Positions 8,372 to 15,640 of a stretch of DNA of 64,000 nucleotides are shown here, in pieces. A program made the position numbers and the translations under genes. The DNA comes from JAJFFW01 sp965263375 (lineage in GTDB: Bacteria; Pseudomonadota; Alphaproteobacteria; Caulobacterales; Parvularculaceae), in contig OZ253669.1 of the NCBI GenBank assembly GCA_965263375.1, positions 2,976,001-3,040,000 of the forward strand. The letters are read 5' to 3'. The notes under the pieces were generated by a model. The model ran no database searches. It was not told the DNA's origin and saw only the letters and a program-made list of their open reading frames with translations. Every line of letters begins with the position of its first letter. Position 1 is the stretch's first letter.

Positions 8372-9319
8372 ATGATAATGGCGGAGAATTCGCCACATAC
8401 AATCCAAAGCTTTCGCGAGATGCGAGCATCTGTACGCGCGTTAACGCCAGCGATCGCGTGGCCAACGCTGGTCATGGCCCTCACCCTGCCTTTCGTCACG
8501 GCGGGGATTATTGCGTTGGCGGTCACAGGTGAAATCCCACTTCTCGCGGCGACGCCCGTGCTGGGGTATCTTGTCTATTGCCATTTCATTTATGTCCATG
8601 AGTCTATTCACAACAATATCTTCCCTGGCCAGCCGAAACTCGCCTTTCTGGAAAATATTTTCGGGTGGATAGGCGCGACGACGCTTATCTCCACCTATCC
8701 CCAATTGAAGCATGTACATTTGATGCATCACGCCCACCTTAATGGGCCGGATGACCCCGACGCCCTTCTTGCGCGTGGCACATTTAAAAAACTGGTGATA
8801 GGCTCCATCGTCAGTATCTTTTTAAATGCCTTCCCCCCAAGCATCCGTGAAAGCATCATCGGCGGGGAAACGCTAAAGAAATTCCGTACCGACCTGCCGC
8901 CCAAGATTTGGCGCATCCATGACGCGCTTGGTTGGGCGCAAAGCTTGGTCGGTCTTGCATGTATTTTGTCTGGCTACGGCCTTGAGTGGTTTTTGCTCTG
9001 GCTCGCGCCAGGCCGGATAGGCTTTATGATATTAAGTATTTTTATCGTGTGGGCGCCACATCAACCTTACAAGGAAGGTGATCAGTTTACCGGCACGCGC
9101 CTTTTCTTTGCGCCTGGCGTCACCCTTTTTATGTGGTGGAACAATATGCACTTGCTCCACCATTTATTTCCAGGACTGCCCTTTTATCGTTATCCGGATT
9201 TTTACCGGCAATATCGCCCAGCGCTTATCGCTTCCGGCGCACGCGTTGAAGGTCTGGTCCCGGGCTCAAAACCATCCGCAGAAATTGGCGTCAACCGCCC
9301 TTTGGTCCCAGCGGAATAA
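8372..9319 (+). CDS. fatty acid desaturase-like membrane di-iron enzyme
   Basis: About 315 residues. Three histidine boxes of the membrane desaturase family are visible: HESIH (HxxxH) near 75, HLMHH (HxxHH) near 115 and HLLHHLFP near 270, among four or five hydrophobic stretches. Family members use O2 and an electron donor to desaturate or hydroxylate lipid chains, or beta-carotene rings (CrtR type); this protein could be either. The open frame begins with GTG at 8369; ATG codons follow at 8372 and 8378, with AAAGGG at 8362-8367 as ribosome-binding site, so the start is uncertain by a few codons. It lies 190 bp downstream of the other di-iron gene and may share its lipid-modification role. 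Confidence 0.87.
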   Translation: MIMAENSPHTIQSFREMRASVRALTPAIAWPTLVMALTLPFVTAGIIALAVTGEIPLLAATPVLGYLVYCHFIYVHESIHNNIFPGQPKLAFLENIFGWIGATTLISTYPQLKHVHLMHHAHLNGPDDPDALLARGTFKKLVIGSIVSIFLNAFPPSIRESIIGGETLKKFRTDLPPKIWRIHDALGWAQSLVGLACILSGYGLEWFLLWLAPGRIGFMILSIFIVWAPHQPYKEGDQFTGTRLFFAPGVTLFMWWNNMHLLHHLFPGLPFYRYPDFYRQYRPALIASGARVEGLVPGSKPSAEIGVNRPLVPAE

Positions 9320-9330
9320 GTTAGCCGCCC

Positions 9331-10137
9331 TCAAATGCGGCTAAACGCGCTAACCTCAGCGCGAAACTGGACGATATCGCCAACACGCACAAGCTCGCCT
9401 TCCGCTTCCACCGGATCAGCCACTAGCGGTAAGATACTGTCGGAAATAGCGTTGCCACCGGCGTCAGTCATGAGCAAAACAACCTCGCGCCCATCTTCGG
9501 CGCGCGCCCAAAAGCTCGGCGGGATGCCACCGCGAATACAAAGACTGGCGCAGGCCTTGTGAGTGGCCCCGCGCCCAGGGCGCATCACGCCAAAAAAGCA
9601 TTTGCTGTCCATGATTGTGCCCTTAAGGCGCGCGGGTCCAAGGCTTTGCGGCGTAGGCGCGGCGAGTGAGGCGATATCGCCCGAAAAATCAGCGGCGTCG
9701 GTAAGCCATTGATCGAGGAGCAATGGCACTTCCAACATCTGGCGGTCTTTACGCTGAATAAGAACGCCGTCAGCTGTAACAGCACGCCCTTCCGCCGCTT
9801 CAAGATCAAGGCCTGAAGTGCATTTTCCTTGCGCGACCACTAATACGGTGCGCATCCCAAATGGCGCATCAGGATCAGCCAGGCGGATCATCGGATAGGG
9901 CGCACGCGATAACACCCCTGTCACCTGATGAGTGGCATTCGTCAACCACGCCCCGGCGCCAGGATCGGATAAGTTCGATGCAACGCCGTACGCTGTCCCG
10001 CCCATGATCGCAAGACCAACAGGCAGCGCGCCAAGCAAGAAACGTCGGTCCACCGCCGGGGTCTTCGCCCAACCGATGAACATTTCATCGCCATCGTTTT
10101 TTTCAGAAGGGCGCCATACGCCTTTATTTAAGCTCAT
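9331..10137 (-). CDS. membrane-anchored protein with conserved cysteine/histidine motif, function unknown
   Basis: 268 residues, last gene of a four-gene overlapping unit. A hydrophobic segment near 33-50 follows an RRFLLG sequence, so it is either an N-terminal anchor or a weak Tat-like signal; the rest would lie outside the cytoplasm. The striking part is near 185-215: DSKCFFGVMRPG, then THKACASLCIRGGIPPSF, three closely spaced cysteines with a histidine, which looks like a metal or cofactor site. A further cysteine lies near 100. The start overlaps the end of the Rieske/haem protein by four bases (10134-10137), indicating translational coupling and a stoichiometric partner. I do not know a function for this family. 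Confidence 0.75.
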   Translation of the reverse strand: MSLNKGVWRPSEKNDGDEMFIGWAKTPAVDRRFLLGALPVGLAIMGGTAYGVASNLSDPGAGAWLTNATHQVTGVLSRAPYPMIRLADPDAPFGMRTVLVVAQGKCTSGLDLEAAEGRAVTADGVLIQRKDRQMLEVPLLLDQWLTDAADFSGDIASLAAPTPQSLGPARLKGTIMDSKCFFGVMRPGRGATHKACASLCIRGGIPPSFWARAEDGREVVLLMTDAGGNAISDSILPLVADPVEAEGELVRVGDIVQFRAEVSAFSRI

Positions 10138-11207
10138 GCCGCCCCCTCCTGCATTCCGCCAGCAGCGATGAGAGCGGGCGCAGCCTTTGTTCCGGGCTTG
10201 TTAGGTTTCGGATCAACCATGATCACCCCTTCTTCAATCCGTACATTGTATGTTGCGATTTTCTCAGTAAAAGGCGGCGGCGATACGCCGTCATCTGGCC
10301 GATATTGCCAGCCATGCCATGGACAGGTGATGCAACCATCAACCACGCGCCCCTCGCCTAGCGGGCCGTTTTGATGACGACAAACATTTGTCACCGCTGA
10401 GACCTTGCCGTCATAGCGAAAGACCGCCACGCGCTCTCCGCCTGGCAAGGGCGCAATAACGGCGCGATCTTCGGGGATATCCTGCGGTGCACAAACCTCA
10501 ACCCATCCCTTTTCCTTCAACTTCGCCATACCGCCATCGGCCGAAAATTCCCGAAAAGCAGTATAAAGATGAAGACCAGAAACAACCACAAAAGCGCCAA
10601 AGGTCAAAATCGGATAGATCGATGCTTTTTCAGTGTAAAGCGCGCCAAGAACTATATGAAAAATCAGCGCCGCATAGGCCGGATAAACCAGCATGTGCAG
10701 CAATTTCCACACGGGCGCCGACAAATTGTTGAGCCAAAAATCATGACTGGTCGCCGCCATTAAAAATAATATCGTAAAAGCGATAAGACCGAATATCTCA
10801 AACGGGAAGCCAGGGATAGCGTCGTAAGGCCCATTGCTGACAAAAAGCGACACAAACGGATTAATTGGCCCGCCCCCATGATACCACAGTAGCGCCAACC
10901 CAAAATGCGCAAGCGCCACAAAAAAAGTAAGCACCCCAAGGTGGCGGCGATTGTATAAAAACCAATTCATACGCGGCGTGATCCGCGCCAATGGGCCGAT
11001 CAATAATATGCCTGTCAGCAAAGTGAAGGCCGCTGTACCCAAAGCGCGGATCACCAAAACCACCGGGTCCGCCGTATGGCCGCTTGTATGAGGCATAAGC
11101 CCGACCAAAACAAAAACGACCAAAAAGATCGCAAGGCCCAAAAGGAAATAAAGGTCATACTGACGTTTATTCGCATTCCATTGAACTACTTGATATCGAT
11201 GTCCCAT
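10134..11207 (-). CDS. ferric-reductase-like haem b membrane protein fused to a Rieske [2Fe-2S] domain
   Basis: 357 residues. Residues 1-215 contain about six transmembrane helices of the ferric-reductase-like family (as in NOX and MsrQ). Candidate haem ligands are His89 and His101 on one helix region and His171 and His184 on another. Residues 235-335 are a Rieske domain: CRHQNGPLGEG (Cys276, His278) and CPWHGW (Cys295, His298) ligate a [2Fe-2S] cluster. The fusion would pass electrons between a soluble carrier and membrane haem. Its ATG overlaps the stop of a 49-residue membrane ORF by one base (TAATG), and its own end overlaps the next gene by four. Electron donor and acceptor are unknown. 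The same Rieske sequence style recurs in the divergent thiamine-diphosphate enzyme. Confidence 0.88.
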   Translation of the reverse strand: MGHRYQVVQWNANKRQYDLYFLLGLAIFLVVFVLVGLMPHTSGHTADPVVLVIRALGTAAFTLLTGILLIGPLARITPRMNWFLYNRRHLGVLTFFVALAHFGLALLWYHGGGPINPFVSLFVSNGPYDAIPGFPFEIFGLIAFTILFLMAATSHDFWLNNLSAPVWKLLHMLVYPAYAALIFHIVLGALYTEKASIYPILTFGAFVVVSGLHLYTAFREFSADGGMAKLKEKGWVEVCAPQDIPEDRAVIAPLPGGERVAVFRYDGKVSAVTNVCRHQNGPLGEGRVVDGCITCPWHGWQYRPDDGVSPPPFTEKIATYNVRIEEGVIMVDPKPNKPGTKAAPALIAAGGMQEGAA

Positions 11208-11356
11208 TATTCAACCTCCCCCACAGCAGCTTCCGGCAACGGCGAATAAACAGGATTTTCCGGCGCCCGTTTTAGCGCGCCAAAGGCGAAGACCAATGTC
11301 AAAGGGGCAAGGGCAAGCCACCAAAGAAGGTGTAATCGGCGCAGCGGTTTCCTCAT
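11207..11356 (-). CDS. 49-residue single-span membrane protein
   Basis: A short ORF wedged between its neighbours with no intergenic space. Its ATG (11356-11354) overlaps the TGA of the upstream 84-residue gene, and its TAA (11209-11207) overlaps the ATG of the Rieske/haem gene. The product is basic at the start (MRKPLRRLH), then one hydrophobic helix (LLWWLALAPLTLVFAFGAL), then a short acidic tail ending EAAVGEVE. This is the form of a small subunit or assembly factor of a membrane redox complex. The exact start/stop interlocking on both sides is the main evidence that it is a real gene. No homology is recognised. Confidence 0.7.
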   Translation of the reverse strand: MRKPLRRLHLLWWLALAPLTLVFAFGALKRAPENPVYSPLPEAAVGEVE

Positions 11357-11607
11357 GACGCTTCTCCCCCCTCATGCCCAGCAATTGGCGCATTTATTTT
11401 TCGGAAGGATAAAAGCCGGCCAATCATAAAAGGCCACAACGCAATAACGCCAGGCAGGATGATCAAACGAAACAGCACGCCCGTTCCATCCGCCGCATGA
11501 TCAATTCGTTGGACGCCCAAAAAAACGAAGCCAAGGCCAAAAATTAGCCCCACTCCGAAATATAGGCCGATACCGCCCCAAATCATGGCCGCTGTTTCAA
11601 TTGTCAT
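11353..11607 (-). CDS. 84-residue membrane protein, first gene of the Rieske/haem unit
   Basis: 84 residues with two hydrophobic helices (about 5-30 and 43-63) and a charged C-terminus (GHEGGEAS). It overlaps the next small gene by four bases (ATGA at 11353-11356), so the unit runs without gaps from 11607 to 9331. The start ATG at 11607 lacks a strong ribosome-binding site. It diverges from the Rieske-ThDP gene with a shared 319-bp control region. I do not recognise the family; it may be a subunit that helps hold the haem protein in the membrane. Confidence 0.7.
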   Translation of the reverse strand: MTIETAAMIWGGIGLYFGVGLIFGLGFVFLGVQRIDHAADGTGVLFRLIILPGVIALWPFMIGRLLSFRKINAPIAGHEGGEAS

Positions 11608-11926
11608 CCGCCCCTCTCGCCCGTTATCTGTCCCCTTGGCGATTAGTTTAGGCCAGACTGGCCCAAACGGCTATTCACGTTTTTCGCTTTATCGCTTGAA
11701 AGATTGTGATTTGCCCTTCGCAAGAAAGCAAAACACACTCTTTTTCACACCTTGGGGAGCATTTGTTGCATTGGGGTCAATAATGACGTTTCGACTGATC
11801 ACACGATTATTCGGCAGAACACAGCGCGCGCACAAAGATAATTTGCAATCTGACGCGCCCCAAATCCATGATAGAATAAGCGCCGACACAGCAGCACCAT
11901 CCCCCCGATCCGCAGGAGAAACCATC
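11608..11926. other. 319-bp divergent control region of the redox cluster
   Basis: It separates the leftward membrane redox unit from the rightward Rieske-ThDP gene. The rightward frame is open through this region (from 11585, with an ATG at 11783), so an N-terminal extension on that gene cannot be excluded. The well-placed ribosome-binding site before 11927 argues that most of this interval is promoter and leader. I see no convincing operator or promoter pair. Confidence 0.5.
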
Positions 11927-13930
11927 ATGGCGTCATCGCAAACGCCCCCAACTAATCAAGGCCCTTTAAGCTGGCACAAAGTGGCGGAGCTCGACCAACT
12001 GCCAGAGTCGCGCGTGATGTCAGTCACGGCGGGCGTAAAGACTTTAGCGCTGACCCACTTTCAAGGCCAATATGCGGCGATGGACAATCGCTGCCCCCAC
12101 CAAGGCGGCCCCCTTGGCGAAGGCTCGATCGAAAAAGGCGAAGGCGGACAGTGTTGGCTGCGCTGTCCATGGCATGGGTGGGACTTTGACCCGTTAACCG
12201 GCAAACCGCCAGGCGGCCATGAAGATACTGGCCAAGAAATGTATCCCGTTGAAGTGCGCAAAGACGGCATCTATGTCGGCGTTCACGAAGAAACTGAACA
12301 CGAGCAAGATGTTTCAGACGTTATCGTCTCTACGATGGTCAATTGGGGGGTAAAACGCGTCTTCGGCATGGTGGGCCATTCAAACCTCGGCCTAGCAGAA
12401 GCATTCCGCAAAAAAGAACAATCAGGCGACATCAGCTATGTCGGCATCCGCCATGAAGGGGCGGCTTCATTTGCCTGCTCCGGTTACGCCAAATTGTCAG
12501 GCAAGCCAGCGGCGTGTCTTTCTATTGCTGGGCCCGGCGCGACCAATCTTTTAACGGGCCTTTGGGACGCAAAAGTCGACCGTGCCCCGGTTATCGCCTG
12601 CACAGGTCAAGTACAAACCCAGGTCTTTTCGCCCTTCGCCTTCCAAGACATTGACCTTCTTGGCGCCTTTAAACCGGTGGCGGCGTTCAGCCACATGGTT
12701 TTGGCCGATTCCAATCATGGCGAACTTACAAATCTTGCGATGAAGACAGCATTGGTTGAACGAGACGTGGCGCATCTTGTCTTTCCCGATGATGTCCAAA
12801 CCCTGCCCAAACCGGCGGGCAAAATCGGCGGCCCCCAAGGACGCATGACCACCACCCGAATGGCGCCGGATGAAGCATCCATTGCCGCAGCGATCGACAA
12901 AATCAAAAATGCACGCCGTCCCATTATCATAGCGGGCTATGGTGCGCGCGAGGCAATGGCTGAAGTTATCCGTCTTGCTGAACGTCTTAAATGCCCAGTG
13001 CTGACAACCTTTAAAGGCAAGGGCCAAATCCCCGACACACACCCCCACGCGGCTGGCGTTCTCGGCCGGTCCGGCACGCCCATCGCGAGCTGGTTTATGA
13101 ATGAGAGCGATTTGATTATTTCCCTTGGCTCTTCTTTTTCTCACCATACCGGGATTGAACCGAAGAAGGACATTGTACAGATCGATTTCGATCGCATGCA
13201 TCTCGGCAAAAGTCATCCGGTGGCAACCCCAGTCTGGGGCGAAATCGGCTATACGCTTGAGCTGATGGCAAGCCAAATGCCCGCAAGCCTTAATGCGCAA
13301 GATCAACGGGGCGAGATAAAGGACCGTTGGGCGATTTGGCGCCGCGAGAAAGAAAGCCGCCTCAGCGATGATCGCGGCCGCGGCATTTCCGCCGCCTCCC
13401 TTTTTGCGGCGCTTACCAAAGTTGCGCCGGCAAACGCGATTATGCCGGTTGATGTGGGCAATAACGCCTATTCATTTGGGCGTTACTTTGAACCCTGCGG
13501 CCAGAGCGTTTTAATGTCCGGCTATCTTGGGTCAATCGGGTTCGCGTTTCCTGCGGCGATGGGCGCTTATGCAGCGACCCAAGATTTCGCGGAACATGCG
13601 GGGCGAAAAGTGATTTCAATCTCTGGCGATGGCGGATTTGGTCAGTATGCGATGGAGTTTACCACCGCCGTCCATTATAATATGAATATCACCCATATAT
13701 TGATGAACAACAGCGAGCTTGGCAAAATCTCAAAAGAACAAAGAGCGGGCGAATGGCGCGTTTGGCAAACAGATTTAACAAATCCTGACTTTGCCGCCTT
13801 TGCAAACAGTTGCGGCGGGCTTGGCCTTCGAGTAGAACAAACAGCTGATCTTCAAAGCGCCCTTACCCGCGCTATCTCACATAAAGGACCTTCTTTAGTA
13901 GAGGTCATTACGGATGTGGAGTTGGTTTAG
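11927..13930 (+). CDS. Rieske [2Fe-2S] domain fused to a pyruvate-oxidase/acetolactate-synthase-like ThDP enzyme
   Basis: 667 residues from ATG 11927, chosen because AGGAGA lies seven bases upstream; upstream in-frame starts (11783, 11585) add a low-complexity leader. Residues 15-120 are a Rieske ferredoxin domain with cluster ligands Cys56, His58, Cys80 and His83 (CPHQGGPLGEG, CPWHGW). Residues 128-667 follow the three-domain thiamine-diphosphate plan: an N-terminal Pyr domain with the activating Glu177 (GIRHEGAASFA) and SIAGPGATNLL, a central domain with IIAGYGAREAM, and a C-terminal PP domain with GDGG (567-570) and Asn594-Asn595 of the Mg/ThDP motif. Such enzymes decarboxylate 2-oxo acids such as pyruvate. 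The fused cluster suggests the intermediate is oxidised by one-electron transfer. Substrate and FAD dependence are unknown. Confidence 0.87.
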   Translation: MASSQTPPTNQGPLSWHKVAELDQLPESRVMSVTAGVKTLALTHFQGQYAAMDNRCPHQGGPLGEGSIEKGEGGQCWLRCPWHGWDFDPLTGKPPGGHEDTGQEMYPVEVRKDGIYVGVHEETEHEQDVSDVIVSTMVNWGVKRVFGMVGHSNLGLAEAFRKKEQSGDISYVGIRHEGAASFACSGYAKLSGKPAACLSIAGPGATNLLTGLWDAKVDRAPVIACTGQVQTQVFSPFAFQDIDLLGAFKPVAAFSHMVLADSNHGELTNLAMKTALVERDVAHLVFPDDVQTLPKPAGKIGGPQGRMTTTRMAPDEASIAAAIDKIKNARRPIIIAGYGAREAMAEVIRLAERLKCPVLTTFKGKGQIPDTHPHAAGVLGRSGTPIASWFMNESDLIISLGSSFSHHTGIEPKKDIVQIDFDRMHLGKSHPVATPVWGEIGYTLELMASQMPASLNAQDQRGEIKDRWAIWRREKESRLSDDRGRGISAASLFAALTKVAPANAIMPVDVGNNAYSFGRYFEPCGQSVLMSGYLGSIGFAFPAAMGAYAATQDFAEHAGRKVISISGDGGFGQYAMEFTTAVHYNMNITHILMNNSELGKISKEQRAGEWRVWQTDLTNPDFAAFANSCGGLGLRVEQTADLQSALTRAISHKGPSLVEVITDVELV

Positions 13931-13937
13931 TTAGTAA

Positions 13938-13953
13938 TTAACATCCCGTTAAC
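13938..13953 (+). promoter_or_regulatory. CtrA-type binding site upstream of the DUF481 gene
   Basis: TTAACATCCCGTTAAC matches the alphaproteobacterial CtrA consensus TTAA-N7-TTAA exactly and is followed by CCAT. It lies 42 bp before the start codon at 13995, in the short gap after the Rieske-ThDP gene, a position suited to control by the cell-cycle regulator CtrA. A match this long by chance in one short intergenic gap is unlikely but possible. Confidence 0.6.
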
Positions 13954-13994
13954 CATACCGTGATGCAACCTCTAATTTTCATCTCGGTATTGTT

Positions 13995-15041
13995 ATGGCG
14001 TATTCATTTTTAAAGCCCCATCATTTTAAGCCCTTTGCCGCTGGATTTAGCGCCAGTGTAATTCTTCTTTCTTCTGATGCATTGCTCGCCAATGACCCCC
14101 TGCCAGATCTTGCGCGCGCAATGCTTGATGCGGCGGCGGAAACTGGGGAGGCAGATGACATCGACGCCGTCGCTGATGCCTTAAAAGCCGTTTTTATTGG
14201 CGCCGAAGCTGCGATCAATCAGGCTGCAGCCACCTATATTGCAGACTTAAAACCACAAGAAACGCCCCCTAGAGAAGAGAGCGATAGCCGCCCCTCAAAA
14301 ACAGCCCCAAAAGATATAGAGCTGCTGAATAAGGAAAATGAAGTCCCGCCAGCCCAGAGCGAAACTGAGCCCACGCCGAGCAAGGGCGTTTTTTCCATCG
14401 CTCCTTGGGACGGCGCCATTACGATAGGCTCAACGATCGCCTCTGGGAATTCAGACAATATCGCAGCAGGCCTGGCGATTGACGTCAAACGCAGTTCAGT
14501 TTTTTTCACGCATAATATTAAGACAGGGATTGACTATGCCTCGGCGGACGGCGCACGCACGCAACAACGTTGGCATGCAGATTACCAACTTGACACGACC
14601 ATTTCTGATAAAACATATGCCTATGCTCGCTTTGCCTATGAAGAAGACGCCTTTTCAGGTTTCGACTATCGCCTTTTTGGCGGCGGCGGTCTTGGTCACT
14701 ATATAAACCAAAGCGAACCTTTTAGCTGGAAGCTGGAAGGAGGTCCTGGTTATCGCTTCTCCCCGATCGACGATAATCGAGAAATTGAGTCTGAAATCGC
14801 GTTGTATACAGAAACAGAAATCGACTGGCTCATTCGTAAGGGCGTTCTTTTTGAACAAAGCCTCAATGGTACTTGGACGGCGCCAACCTCAACCATCACT
14901 TCCCTTACAGCATTAAGCACGAGCCTAACCGACACCCTATCAACGGCGCTTTCCTTCCATGTACGCTATGAAACCAATCCGCCTGCGGATCGGGTGAATG
15001 TCGATAAACTGTTTAAAGCATCCGTGAAGTTCGGCTTTTAA
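13995..15041 (+). CDS. DUF481-family outer membrane beta-barrel protein
   Basis: 348 residues. A likely signal peptide covers about 1-33 (hydrophobic FAAGFSASVILLSSDALLA). Residues 35-125 are acidic, low in complexity and probably disordered. From about 133 to the end, alternating strands fit the DUF481/YdiY family: GAITIGSTIASGNSDN, a YRLFGGGGLGHYI turn and a terminal phenylalanine in ASVKFGF, the usual beta-barrel sorting signal. Members sit in the outer membrane, and some are described as salt-induced; the molecular role is unknown. A perfect CtrA box lies just upstream. The start ATG 13995 has no strong ribosome-binding site. Confidence 0.85.
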   Translation: MAYSFLKPHHFKPFAAGFSASVILLSSDALLANDPLPDLARAMLDAAAETGEADDIDAVADALKAVFIGAEAAINQAAATYIADLKPQETPPREESDSRPSKTAPKDIELLNKENEVPPAQSETEPTPSKGVFSIAPWDGAITIGSTIASGNSDNIAAGLAIDVKRSSVFFTHNIKTGIDYASADGARTQQRWHADYQLDTTISDKTYAYARFAYEEDAFSGFDYRLFGGGGLGHYINQSEPFSWKLEGGPGYRFSPIDDNREIESEIALYTETEIDWLIRKGVLFEQSLNGTWTAPTSTITSLTALSTSLTDTLSTALSFHVRYETNPPADRVNVDKLFKASVKFGF

Positions 15042-15047
15042 AAAACT

Positions 15048-15362
15048 TCAGCCTGCCCGAAGCTTACGGATCAATGTTGGCAAACGAAAAATCAACCAGG
15101 CGGCAGGCCAAAAATTGCCTAAAACAAAGGTTGGCGCAGCCAATAACACGCCTTTCCACAGGCGGTCTTCAAACGCAATGATGATCGTCGCAGTGATGAC
15201 AAAGCCAAGATAAAGGTCAATGAGCGTGACCACAGTCCATGGTTCGCGGACCATCTCCGCCAGCACGGGCCCTAACCCGCGATCATCAGCGCCCCAGGCC
15301 CAGATAATAGCGGCGATTAAGAGCACGGCGAGCAGCCCAATTAAAATTCGCAGTAACATCAT
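15048..15362 (-). CDS. DUF1475-like small membrane protein
   Basis: 104 residues from ATG 15362, which is preceded by AGGTGG; the longer frame to 15413 adds 17 unlikely residues. Three hydrophobic helices are visible: LRILIGLLAVLLIAAIIWAW, then a segment after REPWTVVTLIDLYLGF, and VLLAAPTFVLGNFWPAAWLI. The order EPW-TLIDLYLGF-ED-W-LGN matches the DUF1475 pattern. The function is unknown. It converges with the DUF481 gene, with six bases between the stops, and is followed upstream by a tautomerase gene on the same strand. Confidence 0.75.
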   Translation of the reverse strand: MMLLRILIGLLAVLLIAAIIWAWGADDRGLGPVLAEMVREPWTVVTLIDLYLGFVITATIIIAFEDRLWKGVLLAAPTFVLGNFWPAAWLIFRLPTLIRKLRAG

Positions 15363-15417
15363 GCCACCTATACGTCGAGACGCAGCATATGGATGACAAG
15401 GCTCGTCGCCCACAACG

Positions 15418-15618
15418 TCAAGATTTTTGCTTTTTCCAATCGTCTGTCAACTGGCCTGAAAAGCCCCAATCTTCCTGTTCAATTTCTTGAATGACAATAT
15501 GGATATGTTCCGGCTTCTTCCCAAGCGTACTGACCAAGCTATCGGTTATATCTTTCACAATTTGTGCTTTTTGGGAGCGATCCGCCCCCTTCGTGATTTG
15601 CACATTAACGTAAGGCAT
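15418..15618 (-). CDS. 4-oxalocrotonate tautomerase-family protein
   Basis: 66 residues, the size of a 4-OT monomer. The catalytic Pro1 exposed after Met removal is present (MPYVNVQIT), and the body follows the beta-alpha-beta plan with VKDITDSLVSTLGKKPEHIHIVI. Family members catalyse enol-keto tautomerisation in aromatic degradation or have unassigned side activities. No degradation genes are nearby, so the substrate is open. GGAGACC lies upstream of the ATG. It sits between a DUF1475 gene and a symporter gene on the same strand. Confidence 0.9.
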   Translation of the reverse strand: MPYVNVQITKGADRSQKAQIVKDITDSLVSTLGKKPEHIHIVIQEIEQEDWGFSGQLTDDWKKQKS

Positions 15619-15640
15619 TAGCAGGTCTCCAAATTAGGCG

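Noticed and set aside
11585..11926. N-terminal extension of the Rieske-ThDP protein from 11585 or 11783
   Set aside because: The extra sequence is not domain-like, and AGGAGA at 11914-11919 favours ATG 11927.
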